From NCBI GenBank assembly GCA_019420305.1, contig JAHZHL010000022.1:1-56037 (forward strand): a DNA stretch of 56,037 bases, written 5' to 3'. Source of the DNA: Bacillota bacterium (GTDB lineage Bacteria > Bacillota > Clostridia > Peptostreptococcales > Anaerovoracaceae). Numbering within the stretch: the first letter of the stretch is position 1; every line of letters begins with the position of its first letter. Below are positions 7,696-16,340 of the stretch, one piece after another. The notes under the pieces are model-generated. The model was given only the letters and a program-made list of their open reading frames with translations. It did no database searches and was not told the origin of the DNA. The translations under genes were made by a program, and so were the position numbers.

Positions 7696-8946
7696 ATGAT
7701 TCAAACAAAGAAACTGAGCTGCGGAACAACCGTAGTGATGGAGCAGATTCCATATGTAAAGTCCGTGGCATTGGGGATATGGGTAAGAGCCGGCGCGGTG
7801 GATGAACCTGCGCGAATCGCGGGGGTATCCCATTACATTGAACATATGATGTTTAAGGGTACGGAAAAAAGAACCGCAAAGCAGATCGCTTCGGATGTCG
7901 ATCGGATCGGCGGGCAGTTTAACGCCTTTACCGGAAAAGAAGCGACTTGTTACTATATGAAAACGCTTTCCGACAACCTGGAGCAGGCCGCGGAAATCCT
8001 TTTGGACATGATTCTCAATTCCAGGATGGATGAAGAGGAGATGGCAAAGGAAAAGAGTGTCATCCGTGAGGAAATCAAGATGATTCAGGATACGCCGGAT
8101 GATGATGTTCACGATACAGTCTGCGAGTTGGTTTTTCAGGGACACCCTCTCGGAAACTCGATTATCGGAACGCCGGAAACGCTGGAGCGGATTGATCGGG
8201 ATGTGCTGACCGGTTATCTGCGCAGAGAATATACCAGAGACAGCCTTGTGATCGCCATTGCCGGAAACTTTGATGAGGATAAAATCCTGTCCATGTTTGA
8301 AGATAAACTGGTCAAACTCCTGCCGTCCAAAGCGGAAAAACAGGCGGTCCCTGTGCGGTATCAGCCGCGCTATAAAGTGAAGAGCAGGGATATTGAACAG
8401 AGCCATATCAGCCTTGCAGTGCCGGGAGTCTCCCTGGAGGACAGTCGGTATTACGCTATGGGGCTTCTCAGCAATATTATGGGAGGAAGCATGAGCTCCC
8501 GCCTCTTCCAGAATATCCGGGAAGAAAAGGGGCTGGCTTACTCCGTCTATTCGGCGGCGAGTTCCTTCAGCGGCGCAGGCTATTTTGAGATTTATGCGGG
8601 AGTTGCTCACGATAAGATTGCCGAAGCCATCGGGGGAATCCGGGAAGAACTGGAGATTCTGAAAAGGGACGGCGTTACGAAAGAAGAACTGGATAAGGCG
8701 AAAGAGCAGATGAAAAGCGCCTATATCTTCGGGCAGGAAAACGTAACCGGAAGAATGTTTTCCATTGGAAAGAACATGGCCGTATGCCGCAGAGTGCATA
8801 CGCCGGAGGAAGTGGTGGATGGCTTTAACCGGGTGACCATGGAAGATATGAGGGGAGTGGCGGATCTGGTCTGTGATCTGAATCAGTACTGTGGCGCCGC
8901 GGTAACGAATGGAACATTTGATATGAAACAGGCAATGGAGGGATAA
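7696..8946 (+). CDS. M16 family zinc metallopeptidase (YmxG/MlpA-like)
   Basis: This is a 416-residue insulinase-family peptidase. The inverted zinc motif HYIEH lies near residue 50. The third ligand Glu lies in the segment KSVIREEIKM roughly 75 residues later. The second, non-catalytic half carries the usual R-E-x-R-G-L-A-Y-like stretch, here REEKGLAYSVYS. The family comprises soluble peptidases with a two-domain clam-shell; Bacillus MlpA influences protease gene expression. The ATG at 7696 is chosen because AGGGTGG lies 6 bp upstream; a GTG at 7687 overlaps that site. dUTPase follows 6 bp downstream, the same peptidase-dut pairing found in many Firmicutes. Confidence 0.93.
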   Translation: MIQTKKLSCGTTVVMEQIPYVKSVALGIWVRAGAVDEPARIAGVSHYIEHMMFKGTEKRTAKQIASDVDRIGGQFNAFTGKEATCYYMKTLSDNLEQAAEILLDMILNSRMDEEEMAKEKSVIREEIKMIQDTPDDDVHDTVCELVFQGHPLGNSIIGTPETLERIDRDVLTGYLRREYTRDSLVIAIAGNFDEDKILSMFEDKLVKLLPSKAEKQAVPVRYQPRYKVKSRDIEQSHISLAVPGVSLEDSRYYAMGLLSNIMGGSMSSRLFQNIREEKGLAYSVYSAASSFSGAGYFEIYAGVAHDKIAEAIGGIREELEILKRDGVTKEELDKAKEQMKSAYIFGQENVTGRMFSIGKNMAVCRRVHTPEEVVDGFNRVTMEDMRGVADLVCDLNQYCGAAVTNGTFDMKQAMEG

Positions 8947-8952
8947 GCGCTG

Positions 8953-9381
8953 ATGGAGATTAAAATACGAAGTGAAAGAGGCCGGATGCCGTCTTATGAG
9001 ACGGAAGGTTCAGCGGGAATGGATCTGCAGGCAAGTCTCGACGCGCCGGTTGTGATAAATCCGGGAGAACGGGCTTTGATCCCGACGGGACTCTTTATTG
9101 AACTTCCAACGGGATATGAGGCGCAGATCCGAGCAAGGAGCGGGCTTGCCATAAAAAAGGGAATCGGTCTTGTCAACGGTGTAGGGACCATTGACAGCGA
9201 CTATCGGGGAGAGATCAAAGTGGCTCTTATCAACTGGGGACAGGAGATTTTTACCGTACAGGACGGCGATCGGATCGCGCAGATGGTTATCGCAAAGTAC
9301 GAAAGAATTACCTGGCAGCCTGTCGCGAGACTGCAGCAGACGGAACGCGGTGACGGCGGGTTCGGGCATACAGGCATATAG
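8953..9381 (+). CDS. dut: dUTP diphosphatase
   Basis: This is a 142-residue trimeric-type dUTPase that hydrolyses dUTP to dUMP and pyrophosphate, keeping uracil out of DNA and feeding dTMP synthesis. All five motifs are visible: AGMDLQA (Mg/phosphate), RSGLAIKKGI (motif 2), NGVGTIDSDYRGE (uracil pocket and catalytic Asp), RIAQMVI (motif 4) and the flexible C-terminal RGDGGFGHTG arm. The ATG is preceded by GGAGGG at 9 bp. It is cotranscribed with the M16 peptidase. The next gene begins 68 bp downstream. Confidence 0.97.
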   Translation: MEIKIRSERGRMPSYETEGSAGMDLQASLDAPVVINPGERALIPTGLFIELPTGYEAQIRARSGLAIKKGIGLVNGVGTIDSDYRGEIKVALINWGQEIFTVQDGDRIAQMVIAKYERITWQPVARLQQTERGDGGFGHTGI

Positions 9382-9449
9382 AAAAGCGATTGACGCAAAC
9401 AGAAACCAAAATAAAATCTGTCGCATATATTACTTTGAGGTGGTATACG

Positions 9450-10418
9450 ATGACAGATTTTTTATTGTTGGAAAAAATAAGTCAGCTGAACAGTAAAAAT
9501 CCAAAACCCAGGCTGCTTCACCAGAAAGGGGTTGCGGCCTGCGGAACCTTTTCTCCCTATCTGTCACTTTCTGATTATACGAAGGCGGACTTTCTCCAGG
9601 AACCGGAGAGGGAAATCCCTGTTACAGTAAGATTTTCCAGGACAATGGGCGCGAAAGGAAGCGGAGACACCCTACGGGATACCCGGGGATTTGCCGTCCG
9701 TTTTGAGACGCAGCAGGGAAACTACGATTTACTTTGCCATAATATGCCCTGCTACTACATCCGCAGTCCTGTTCATTTTCCGGATCTGGCAACATCCCTT
9801 GCGGGGGTGGAGAACAATCCGGGAAAACACAAAAGCTTCTGGGAATTTTTATCCAAACATCCGGAGGCGGTAAATCTGGCAGTGGAACTGTATTCAAACC
9901 GGGGAACGATCAAGTCGTATCGTTTTATGGAAGGCTACAGCGTCAATACTTATAAATGGATTAATGCCGGAGGAGAAACGCTCTATGTCCGGTATAAATG
10001 GAATCCTCTGTGTGAAGGTGAGGAAAAAAATGAGAAACGAAATGGAATTTCATATCAGGAGGCAGAATTTCTGGCCGGATTCTCACCGGACTGCTGCATT
10101 TCCGATCTGGCTCTTGCGTTGGAAGAAGAACGCTTTCCGGTCTATGAGCTGGAGGTGCAAATAATGGAAGAAAAGCAGGCAGAGACTTGCGGTTTTGATT
10201 TTCTTTCTGTAACGTTATATTGGCCGGAGGAACAATTTCCCTACCAGAAGATCGGAAAGATGACGCTTCGCAGTATCCTTTCCGGAGAAGAAAGCGAGGC
10301 ATTATGCTTTTGTCCGGGAAATCTGGTTCCCGGAATTGAATTCGGTAATCGGGAATTTCTTGAGATTATGGATTTTGCCCACAGAGACGGGGGAAGACAG
10401 AGAGGTGCGCGGACATGA
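9450..10418 (+). CDS. catalase-like heme protein core, altered proximal site
   Basis: This 322-residue protein is clearly homologous to the core of monofunctional heme catalases. LLHQKGVAACGTF matches the distal His motif (His24), RFS holds the conserved Arg61, GSGDTLRDTRGFAVRFE matches the family signature region and HNMPCYYIRSPVHFPD holds the distal Asn98. Near the end NLVPGI is followed by MDFAHRDGGRQR, which aligns with the proximal motif RLFAYPDTHRHR of bovine catalase. Here the heme-ligating Tyr is His311 and the supporting Arg is Met307. The chain stops right after this motif, so the wrapping loop and C-terminal helices are missing; the helices reappear as the next gene, which overlaps by 4 bp (ATGA). 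The start at 9450 has GAGGTGG at 6 bp. Activity as a true catalase is doubtful; a peroxidase or heme-sensing role is possible. Confidence 0.85.
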   Translation: MTDFLLLEKISQLNSKNPKPRLLHQKGVAACGTFSPYLSLSDYTKADFLQEPEREIPVTVRFSRTMGAKGSGDTLRDTRGFAVRFETQQGNYDLLCHNMPCYYIRSPVHFPDLATSLAGVENNPGKHKSFWEFLSKHPEAVNLAVELYSNRGTIKSYRFMEGYSVNTYKWINAGGETLYVRYKWNPLCEGEEKNEKRNGISYQEAEFLAGFSPDCCISDLALALEEERFPVYELEVQIMEEKQAETCGFDFLSVTLYWPEEQFPYQKIGKMTLRSILSGEESEALCFCPGNLVPGIEFGNREFLEIMDFAHRDGGRQRGART

Positions 10419-10603
10419 TGGAGGAAAAGCAGGCCGGAGTATATTGCCGTAATATGACAGAAGAGGAAAAAGAACTGCTGGCGGAAAATATCGGAGGAGA
10501 GCTGATGTTTGAATTAAGGGACATCCGGGAGTGTGTGCTGCGCCAGTTGAAAGACGTTGACGGAGACATAGAAAAAATTTTAAGAAAAAGATTTTATTTT
10601 TAA
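10415..10603 (+). CDS. stand-alone catalase-related C-terminal domain
   Basis: This 62-residue helical protein reads QAGVYCRNMTEEEKELLAEN and ends in VLRQLKDVDGDIEKIL. It aligns well with the Catalase-rel domain (PF06628) that normally forms the last 60-65 residues of catalases (typically Q-x-G-x-x-Y-R-x-M-S-E-E-E-K-x-x-L-x-x-N). Its ATG overlaps the stop of the catalase-like core by 4 bp in the minus-one frame, so translation is likely coupled through ATGA. Fusing the frames would still leave out the roughly 60-residue wrapping segment of normal catalases, so this is not a simple sequencing frameshift. It probably docks onto the core protein. Confidence 0.75.
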   Translation: MMEEKQAGVYCRNMTEEEKELLAENIGGELMFELRDIRECVLRQLKDVDGDIEKILRKRFYF

Positions 10604-10679
10604 TTTACTTTAATGTAGAAGGGGTGTTATCATAAGAAACGTGAAGAATCTAATACAAAAGAGAAATGAGGGATGATAC

Positions 10680-11303
10680 ATGATCGGTGTCAAGAAGAAG
10701 GAGGATGAATTTTTTCAGCTTTTGATTGAATTCGCCGGGAAAATCGTCAGAGTGGGAGAAGCATTTACAGAACTGGTCTCAGATTATCAGGATGTGGCAG
10801 AACAAGTAGCGAAAATCAAAGTTCTGGAAACAGAATGCGATATGGAGGCACATAAAATCCTGACGGCTCTGAATGCTTCTTTTATCACGCCTTTTGACAG
10901 GGAAGACATTTACGATATCACCAAAGAGATGGACGATATTGTAGATTCACTGGAAGAGGTCGCCAACCGTTTTATCGTATTTGATGTGAAACAGCTGAAA
11001 CCGGAATGTCTGAAAATGGCAGAATACATAATGCAGGCGATCCGGGAGCTGGAAGTTCTTTTCCGGCACCTGTCGGAAGTAAAGAAAAATACCATCGTCC
11101 ATGAACAGATTGTGGAAGTAAACCGCATTGAAAACGAGGGAGATCTCCTGTACAGAAAAGCCCTTACGGATCTTTTCCGTGACGAAAAAGATCCCATTGA
11201 GCTGATTAAGTGGAAGCATCTGTATGAACAGCTGGAAACCAGTCTTGATTCCTGTGAGAACGTGGCCAACATTGTCGAAGGAGTGGTAATGAAATATGCT
11301 TAG
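10680..11303 (+). CDS. DUF47 family phosphate transport accessory protein
   Basis: This 207-residue, helical, acidic protein belongs to the PhoU-like DUF47 (TIGR00153) family. Its neighbour is a PiT transporter, the classic partner, with the two genes overlapping by 8 bp. The stretch ITKEMDDIVDSLEEVANRF resembles the metal-binding E/D-x-x-x-D repeats of PhoU-like helical bundles. The ATG is preceded by GAGGGAT. It probably modulates the adjacent transporter from the cytoplasmic side. No Pho box was recognised upstream. Confidence 0.92.
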   Translation: MIGVKKKEDEFFQLLIEFAGKIVRVGEAFTELVSDYQDVAEQVAKIKVLETECDMEAHKILTALNASFITPFDREDIYDITKEMDDIVDSLEEVANRFIVFDVKQLKPECLKMAEYIMQAIRELEVLFRHLSEVKKNTIVHEQIVEVNRIENEGDLLYRKALTDLFRDEKDPIELIKWKHLYEQLETSLDSCENVANIVEGVVMKYA

Positions 11304-12288
11304 TGGAATCTTAGGCAGTGTTGTAATCGTTGCGCTGGCTTTTGAGTTCATCAATGGATTCCACGATACAGCAAACGCGATCGCGACTTCCGTATATACC
11401 AGAGCGCTTACTCCGAAAAAAGCGATCCTTTTAGCAGCCGCCATGAATCTGGTGGGAGCCATGGTCAGCGAAAAGGTAGCAATGACAATTTCCAGCGGAC
11501 TGGTCGATGTGGCACTGGAACAGTATGTGATTTTAGGAGCTCTGTTTGGCGCGATTTTATGGAATCTGTTTACCTGGTGGAAGGGAATTCCCAGCAGTTC
11601 TTCCCACGCGTTGATTGGAAGCCTGATCGGCGCGACCATTGTGTTTACGATGGGAACGGAACATATTCTATGGGACGGAGTGATCCGCAAAGTAATTATT
11701 CCGCTGTTCACGTCGCCGTTTATCGGATTGTTTATCGGATTCGGATTTATGAAGCTGATTTTTTATCTTTTTTCAGGATGGTCCCAGTCAAAAGCGAATA
11801 AAGTCTTTTCAAAGCTGCAGATTTTTTCGGCGGCTCTGGTAGCTTATTCTCATGGAAATAATGACGCGCAGAAGACAATGGGTATTATTACACTGGCGCT
11901 GATTACCGGAGGAGTACTCGATCCCGGTTCGGGCGTTCCTCTCTGGGTAAAAGCCGCCTGCGCCTGTATGATGGCACTGGGGACCTCCCTTGGAGGATGG
12001 AAGATCATGAAAACCATGGGAGGAGGAGTGACGAAACTCCAGCCTGCCAGCGGATTCGCGGCTCAAACGGCATCCGCTGTGGTAATTGAGAGCATGTCCT
12101 TTCTGGGAGCGCCGATCAGTACGACACAGGTTATCACGACATCCGTAATGGGTGTGGGAAGCGCGCGGAGGATTAGCGCGGTAAAATGGGGAATCGCCCA
12201 GAATATTATTATCGCATGGGTTGTAACGCTGCCGATTACCATGATTCTGGGAGGTTTATCCGTATTTGTGATTCAGTTTTTTGTATAG
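11296..12288 (+). CDS. PiT family inorganic phosphate transporter
   Basis: This 330-residue membrane protein carries two copies of the PHO4 signature. GFHDTANAIATSV lies near residue 17 and YSHGNNDAQKTMG near residue 180; both hold the conserved Asn/Asp residues that bind phosphate and the coupling cation. It has about ten hydrophobic segments. It would perform low-affinity, cation-coupled phosphate uptake. The start codon lies inside the DUF47 gene, so translation is coupled. Confidence 0.95.
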   Translation: MLSGILGSVVIVALAFEFINGFHDTANAIATSVYTRALTPKKAILLAAAMNLVGAMVSEKVAMTISSGLVDVALEQYVILGALFGAILWNLFTWWKGIPSSSSHALIGSLIGATIVFTMGTEHILWDGVIRKVIIPLFTSPFIGLFIGFGFMKLIFYLFSGWSQSKANKVFSKLQIFSAALVAYSHGNNDAQKTMGIITLALITGGVLDPGSGVPLWVKAACACMMALGTSLGGWKIMKTMGGGVTKLQPASGFAAQTASAVVIESMSFLGAPISTTQVITTSVMGVGSARRISAVKWGIAQNIIIAWVVTLPITMILGGLSVFVIQFFV

Positions 12289-12295
12289 GTGAACG

Positions 12296-13306
12296 ATGAT
12301 AACGAGAGAAGATCTTGAAAAAAGAGAATATGAGATCCTTTCGCCGTACGCGGCGAAAGTGGCGGAGTCCAGGGGAAGAAAAGTGCCGGAGGAAAAGTGC
12401 GCCATCCGAACGGACTACCAGAGAGATCGAGATCGGATTATCCATTCCAAGTCTTTCCGGCGGCTGATGCATAAAACACAGGTTTTTCTGGCGCCGGAAG
12501 GCGATCACTTCCGAACCCGCCTGACTCATACTATTGAAGTTTCTCAGATTGCCAGAACGATCGCGCGGAGTCTGGGGCTCAACGAAGATCTGACGGAAGC
12601 CATTTCTCTGGGTCACGATTTAGGCCATACGCCATTCGGACATAATGGGGAAAAAGTTCTTAATGATCTGTATAAAGGCGGATTCCGCCACAATGTCCAG
12701 AGCCTTCGGGTCGTGGATGTGCTGGAGAGCAACGGGGTGCGCCGGGGGATGAACCTGACGGAGGAAGTCCGGGACGGAATTCTAAATCATACGGGAAAAA
12801 CACTTCCCTTGACACTGGAAGGACAGATCGTGAAGATCAGCGACCGGGTCGCATATATCAACCACGATATTGACGACGCGCTGCGGAGCGGTGTGATTAC
12901 AGAATCTGATTTGCCCAAAGCCTGCATTGAGGTTCTGGGGAAAACGCATCGCGGCCGTATTAATACGTTGGTCACCGATCTGATTGAAAATAGCTTTGAG
13001 AAAGACCGGATTTCCATGAGCCGAACCTGCATGACGCACATGGAGCTGCTGCGGGATTTTATGTTTGAAAATGTCTACCACAATCGAAAGGTAAAAAAAG
13101 ATGAGGAACTGGAAAAGATAAACCATATTCTGAAATCTCTGTATCAGTATTATATTGAAAATCCGGATCAGCTCCCTGAAGATTTGCGCCAGATGGTTCC
13201 GGAGTTCGGTCTTGAGGAAATGGTCAAGGATCATATTGCCGGTATGACCGATCGGTACGCGGTGAACCTTTATACCCAGCTGTTTGTCCCCAAGGGATGG
13301 AAATAA
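12296..13306 (+). CDS. dgt: dGTP triphosphohydrolase (HD domain)
   Basis: This 336-residue protein has the dGTPase-type arrangement RLMHKTQVF, RTRLTHTIEVSQIAR (metal-binding His), GHDLGHTPFGH (the HD pair and following His) and SDRVAYINHDIDDAL (distal Asp). It hydrolyses dNTPs to deoxynucleosides and triphosphate. The length fits the bacterial type-2 deoxyguanosinetriphosphate triphosphohydrolase-like group. The ATG follows the PiT stop by 7 bp with AGGTGA upstream. Its position before dnaG-rpoD is common in Clostridia. Confidence 0.95.
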   Translation: MITREDLEKREYEILSPYAAKVAESRGRKVPEEKCAIRTDYQRDRDRIIHSKSFRRLMHKTQVFLAPEGDHFRTRLTHTIEVSQIARTIARSLGLNEDLTEAISLGHDLGHTPFGHNGEKVLNDLYKGGFRHNVQSLRVVDVLESNGVRRGMNLTEEVRDGILNHTGKTLPLTLEGQIVKISDRVAYINHDIDDALRSGVITESDLPKACIEVLGKTHRGRINTLVTDLIENSFEKDRISMSRTCMTHMELLRDFMFENVYHNRKVKKDEELEKINHILKSLYQYYIENPDQLPEDLRQMVPEFGLEEMVKDHIAGMTDRYAVNLYTQLFVPKGWK

Positions 13307-13409
13307 CAGAGATAAAATTTATTCAAAAAAATTTTCACGAAAAAAAAGGAATCCGGGCACTTTTGTCGAAAAAGATTATGATACGAATATTTTTTGACAG
13401 GGAGAGAAC

Positions 13410-15161
13410 GTGAGCGCAGGAAACAACACAGTTGATGAAATAAAAAGCAGGTGTAATATTGTCGATGTGATCGGTCGGGTTGTTCCGCTGAAACGAGCCG
13501 GAAGCAACTATAAAGGCAGATGTCCGTTTCACAATGAAAAGACACCTTCTTTTGTTGTATCTGAAACAAAGCAGATTTTTACCTGCTTCGGCTGCGGCGC
13601 CACAGGAGATGTCCTCAGCTTTGTGGAAAAATATTATCAGCTGGATTTTATGCAGGCAGTTGAAAAGCTGGCGGATGAATACGGAATCACCGTGCGGCGG
13701 GGGTTCCATAAAAGCGAAAATAAGGAACAAGCCTACCAGATTAACCGTGAGGCCGCGAAATTTTTTTTCCGGGCTTTGAGGGAAAGAGCGAATCCCGGTT
13801 ACAGCTATATGAAAAAAAGAGGCATTGCGCCGGAAACGCTTAATAAGTTTGGAATTGGCTACGCGGATTCTCAGTGGGACAGCCTTTACCGCCATCTGAC
13901 CGCAATGGGATTTAAAAAAGAAAAATTGTTGGAATTAGGGTTAATTTCGCAGTCGAAGGGTAAATATTATGATAAGTTCCGCGGCAGAGTCATGTTTCCC
14001 ATTATGAACACCAGCGGAAAAGTAATCGGATTCGGCGGTCGCATTGTGGGGGAAGGAGAACCCAAATATCTGAACTCCCAGGAGTCCAGCGTATTTTTAA
14101 AGAAAAACAATCTGTATGGCCTGAATATTACAAGACAGGAAATCGGACGGGAAGATCAGGCGATTTTAGTGGAAGGATATATGGATGTCGTGTCCCTTTA
14201 CCAGAGCGGAGTACGGAATGTTTCGGCTTCGTTGGGTACGGCCCTTACGGAGAATCAGGCAAAACTCCTCAAGCGATATACGGACAATGTGGTTTTGTCC
14301 TATGACGCGGACCAAGCGGGGATCAACGCGGCGCTCCGCGGACTGGATATCCTCCATCGGGAGAATTGCCGGGTAAAGGTACTTCATGTAACGGATGGAA
14401 AAGATCCGGATGAATTTGTGAAGAAAAACGGAAAACTGGCTTTTTTGAAACTGATTGACCAGGCGCTTCCCTTTGCGGACTATAAATTGAGTCTTCTGCG
14501 AAAATCCTTTGATTTAACGACCACGGAGGGGAGAGTGGATTTTCTCCGGCAGGCCGCGCGGGTGTTATCGGACTTGAGTCCTGTAGAACAGGATATTTAC
14601 ATAAAAAAACTGGCAGAAGAGACAAAAATTTCACAGGGTGCTATAAGACTTGAAATAAATGGCAATACTAGTAAAAAACAGAGCGGCCATCAGCCTGCCG
14701 CAGGCCGGACGGAACGGGAAGAATCGGGCGGAGAAGTCAGCATGCTGGAAAAAAATATTATTAAGCTGATTTTGCAGAGCAGCAGCTATTATCCGAAATT
14801 TGCGCCTTATGAAAATACCGCGTTTTTTTCGGAGAGCGGCCGGCGGATTTACCGTGGAATTCAGGAAATATATATGGAAGAGGAAGAAATTGATATCCGA
14901 AAACTGGCGGATTTATTAGAACCGGGAGACGCGGAGATACTGAAAGATATCCGGGATAATGTGCGTCTGGCTCATAAGGAAGAACGGATTTTTCAGGACT
15001 GCGTCAGGGCCATACAGGAACGGGAGCTGGAGCATAAGGAAAAAGAGCTCATTACAAGGCTTTCCATGGCGGATGAAGAAGAAAACGAGGAAGTAATAAG
15101 AGAGTTGACACAGGAGCTTATGAATATCCAGAAGATGAGGAAAACGGTAGGGGGTAGATAG
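13410..15161 (+). CDS. dnaG: DNA primase
   Basis: This 583-residue primase makes RNA primers at the replication fork. An N-terminal CHC2 zinc ribbon is present (CPFHNEKTPSF and CFGCGATGD, ligands near residues 41, 44, 61 and 64). The catalytic core contains the DnaG motif around GFGGRIVGEGEPKYLNS and a Toprim domain with EGYMDVV and SYDADQAG. The C-terminal part (from about residue 440, LEKNIIKLIL) is the DnaB-interacting helical domain. The start is GTG with GGGAGAG at 5-6 bp. The 103 bp before it are AT-rich and may hold a promoter, but no convincing pair was found. It is followed after 4 bp by rpoD, the macromolecular synthesis operon arrangement. Confidence 0.97.
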   Translation: MSAGNNTVDEIKSRCNIVDVIGRVVPLKRAGSNYKGRCPFHNEKTPSFVVSETKQIFTCFGCGATGDVLSFVEKYYQLDFMQAVEKLADEYGITVRRGFHKSENKEQAYQINREAAKFFFRALRERANPGYSYMKKRGIAPETLNKFGIGYADSQWDSLYRHLTAMGFKKEKLLELGLISQSKGKYYDKFRGRVMFPIMNTSGKVIGFGGRIVGEGEPKYLNSQESSVFLKKNNLYGLNITRQEIGREDQAILVEGYMDVVSLYQSGVRNVSASLGTALTENQAKLLKRYTDNVVLSYDADQAGINAALRGLDILHRENCRVKVLHVTDGKDPDEFVKKNGKLAFLKLIDQALPFADYKLSLLRKSFDLTTTEGRVDFLRQAARVLSDLSPVEQDIYIKKLAEETKISQGAIRLEINGNTSKKQSGHQPAAGRTEREESGGEVSMLEKNIIKLILQSSSYYPKFAPYENTAFFSESGRRIYRGIQEIYMEEEEIDIRKLADLLEPGDAEILKDIRDNVRLAHKEERIFQDCVRAIQERELEHKEKELITRLSMADEEENEEVIRELTQELMNIQKMRKTVGGR

Positions 15162-15165
15162 AGAA

Positions 15166-16338
15166 ATGGCAAAAAAAGAAGTACAGCAGGAACCGATGCA
15201 GGAACAGGTGAAAGATAAAAAACAGCTGCTTGAGGAACTGACCGAAAAAGCAAAAGGAAAGGGTTCCCTCACCTATACGGAAATTTCAGACTATATGGGA
15301 AATATGGAGCTGGATAAAGACGATATGGACGATCTCTATGATCAGCTGATGTCCAAGGGAATTGAAATTGTATCCGAAGTAGAGCCGGACGCTCTGGAAC
15401 TGAGTGAGCTGGAGGACGAGGATGTCGATGATCCGGATATGGAGGCGGCAATCGCGGAAAGCGGCGATTCCAAGGAAATCGATCTGGAAGCGACGATTCC
15501 GAAAGGAATCGCGGTGGATGATCCGGTGCGCATGTATCTGAAAGAGATCGGAAAGGTACCGCTCCTTACCGCACAGGAAGAAATCGAACTGGCAAAGAAA
15601 ATGGAAGCCGGCGATGAAGAGGCCAAGCAGAAGCTTTGCGAAGCGAACCTGCGTCTGGTTGTCAGCATTGCTAAAAAATATGTAGGCCGCGGGATGCTGT
15701 TCCTGGATCTGATCCAGGAAGGAAACCTCGGTCTGATCAAGGCAGTTGACAAGTTTGACTGGAAAAAAGGGTACAAGTTCAGTACTTACGCCACCTGGTG
15801 GATTCGGCAGGCCATCACCCGCTCAATTGCGGATCAAGCGAGAACTATCCGGATTCCGGTTCACATGGTGGAAACGATCAACAAGCTGATTCGAGTGTCC
15901 CGCCAGCTGATTCAGGAAAAGGGACGGGAGGCAACACCGGAAGAAATTGCTGAAGAAATGGGAATTTCGGAAGAAAAGGTGCGTGAAATCCTGAAAATTG
16001 CTCAGGAACCGGTTTCTTTGGAAACGCCTATCGGGGAAGAAGAGGACAGCCATCTGGGAGACTTTATCCCGGATGAGGATGTACCGGCTCCGGCAGAGGC
16101 AGCAGCGTTTTCCATGCTGAAGGAACAGTTGGTGGAAGTGCTGGATACTCTGACGGAACGGGAGCAGAAGGTTCTCAAACTGCGGTTTGGCCTGGAGGAC
16201 GGACGCGCCCGCACCCTGGAGGAAGTAGGGAAGCGGTTTGACGTAACAAGAGAGCGGATTCGGCAGATTGAGGCAAAAGCGCTGCGCAAACTGCGTCATC
16301 CAAGCAGAAGCAAGAAACTGAAGGATTATCTGGAATAA
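15166..16338 (+). CDS. rpoD: primary RNA polymerase sigma factor (sigma-A/RpoD)
   Basis: This 390-residue group 1 sigma-70 has region 1.1 at the N-terminus followed by an acidic linker. Region 1.2 starts at DDPVRMYLKEIGKVPLL. Region 2 contains NLRLVVSIAKKYVGRGM, the 2.3/2.4 stretch YKFSTYATWWIRQAITRSIA and DQARTIRIPVHMVE. Region 3 is RQLIQEKGREATPEEIAEEM. Region 4.2 contains TLEEVGKRFDVTRERIRQIE. The ATG has GGGGGT upstream. It recognises the TTGACA/TATAAT promoters noted throughout this window. Three bases separate it from trmK. Confidence 0.98.
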   Translation: MAKKEVQQEPMQEQVKDKKQLLEELTEKAKGKGSLTYTEISDYMGNMELDKDDMDDLYDQLMSKGIEIVSEVEPDALELSELEDEDVDDPDMEAAIAESGDSKEIDLEATIPKGIAVDDPVRMYLKEIGKVPLLTAQEEIELAKKMEAGDEEAKQKLCEANLRLVVSIAKKYVGRGMLFLDLIQEGNLGLIKAVDKFDWKKGYKFSTYATWWIRQAITRSIADQARTIRIPVHMVETINKLIRVSRQLIQEKGREATPEEIAEEMGISEEKVREILKIAQEPVSLETPIGEEEDSHLGDFIPDEDVPAPAEAAAFSMLKEQLVEVLDTLTEREQKVLKLRFGLEDGRARTLEEVGKRFDVTRERIRQIEAKALRKLRHPSRSKKLKDYLE

Positions 16339-16340
16339 GT

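Noticed and set aside
10380..10430. Sequencing frameshift as the sole cause of the split catalase
   Set aside because: Joining the two frames would still lack the usual wrapping loop of about 60 residues, and the junction is a clean ATGA overlap of the kind used for coupled genes.
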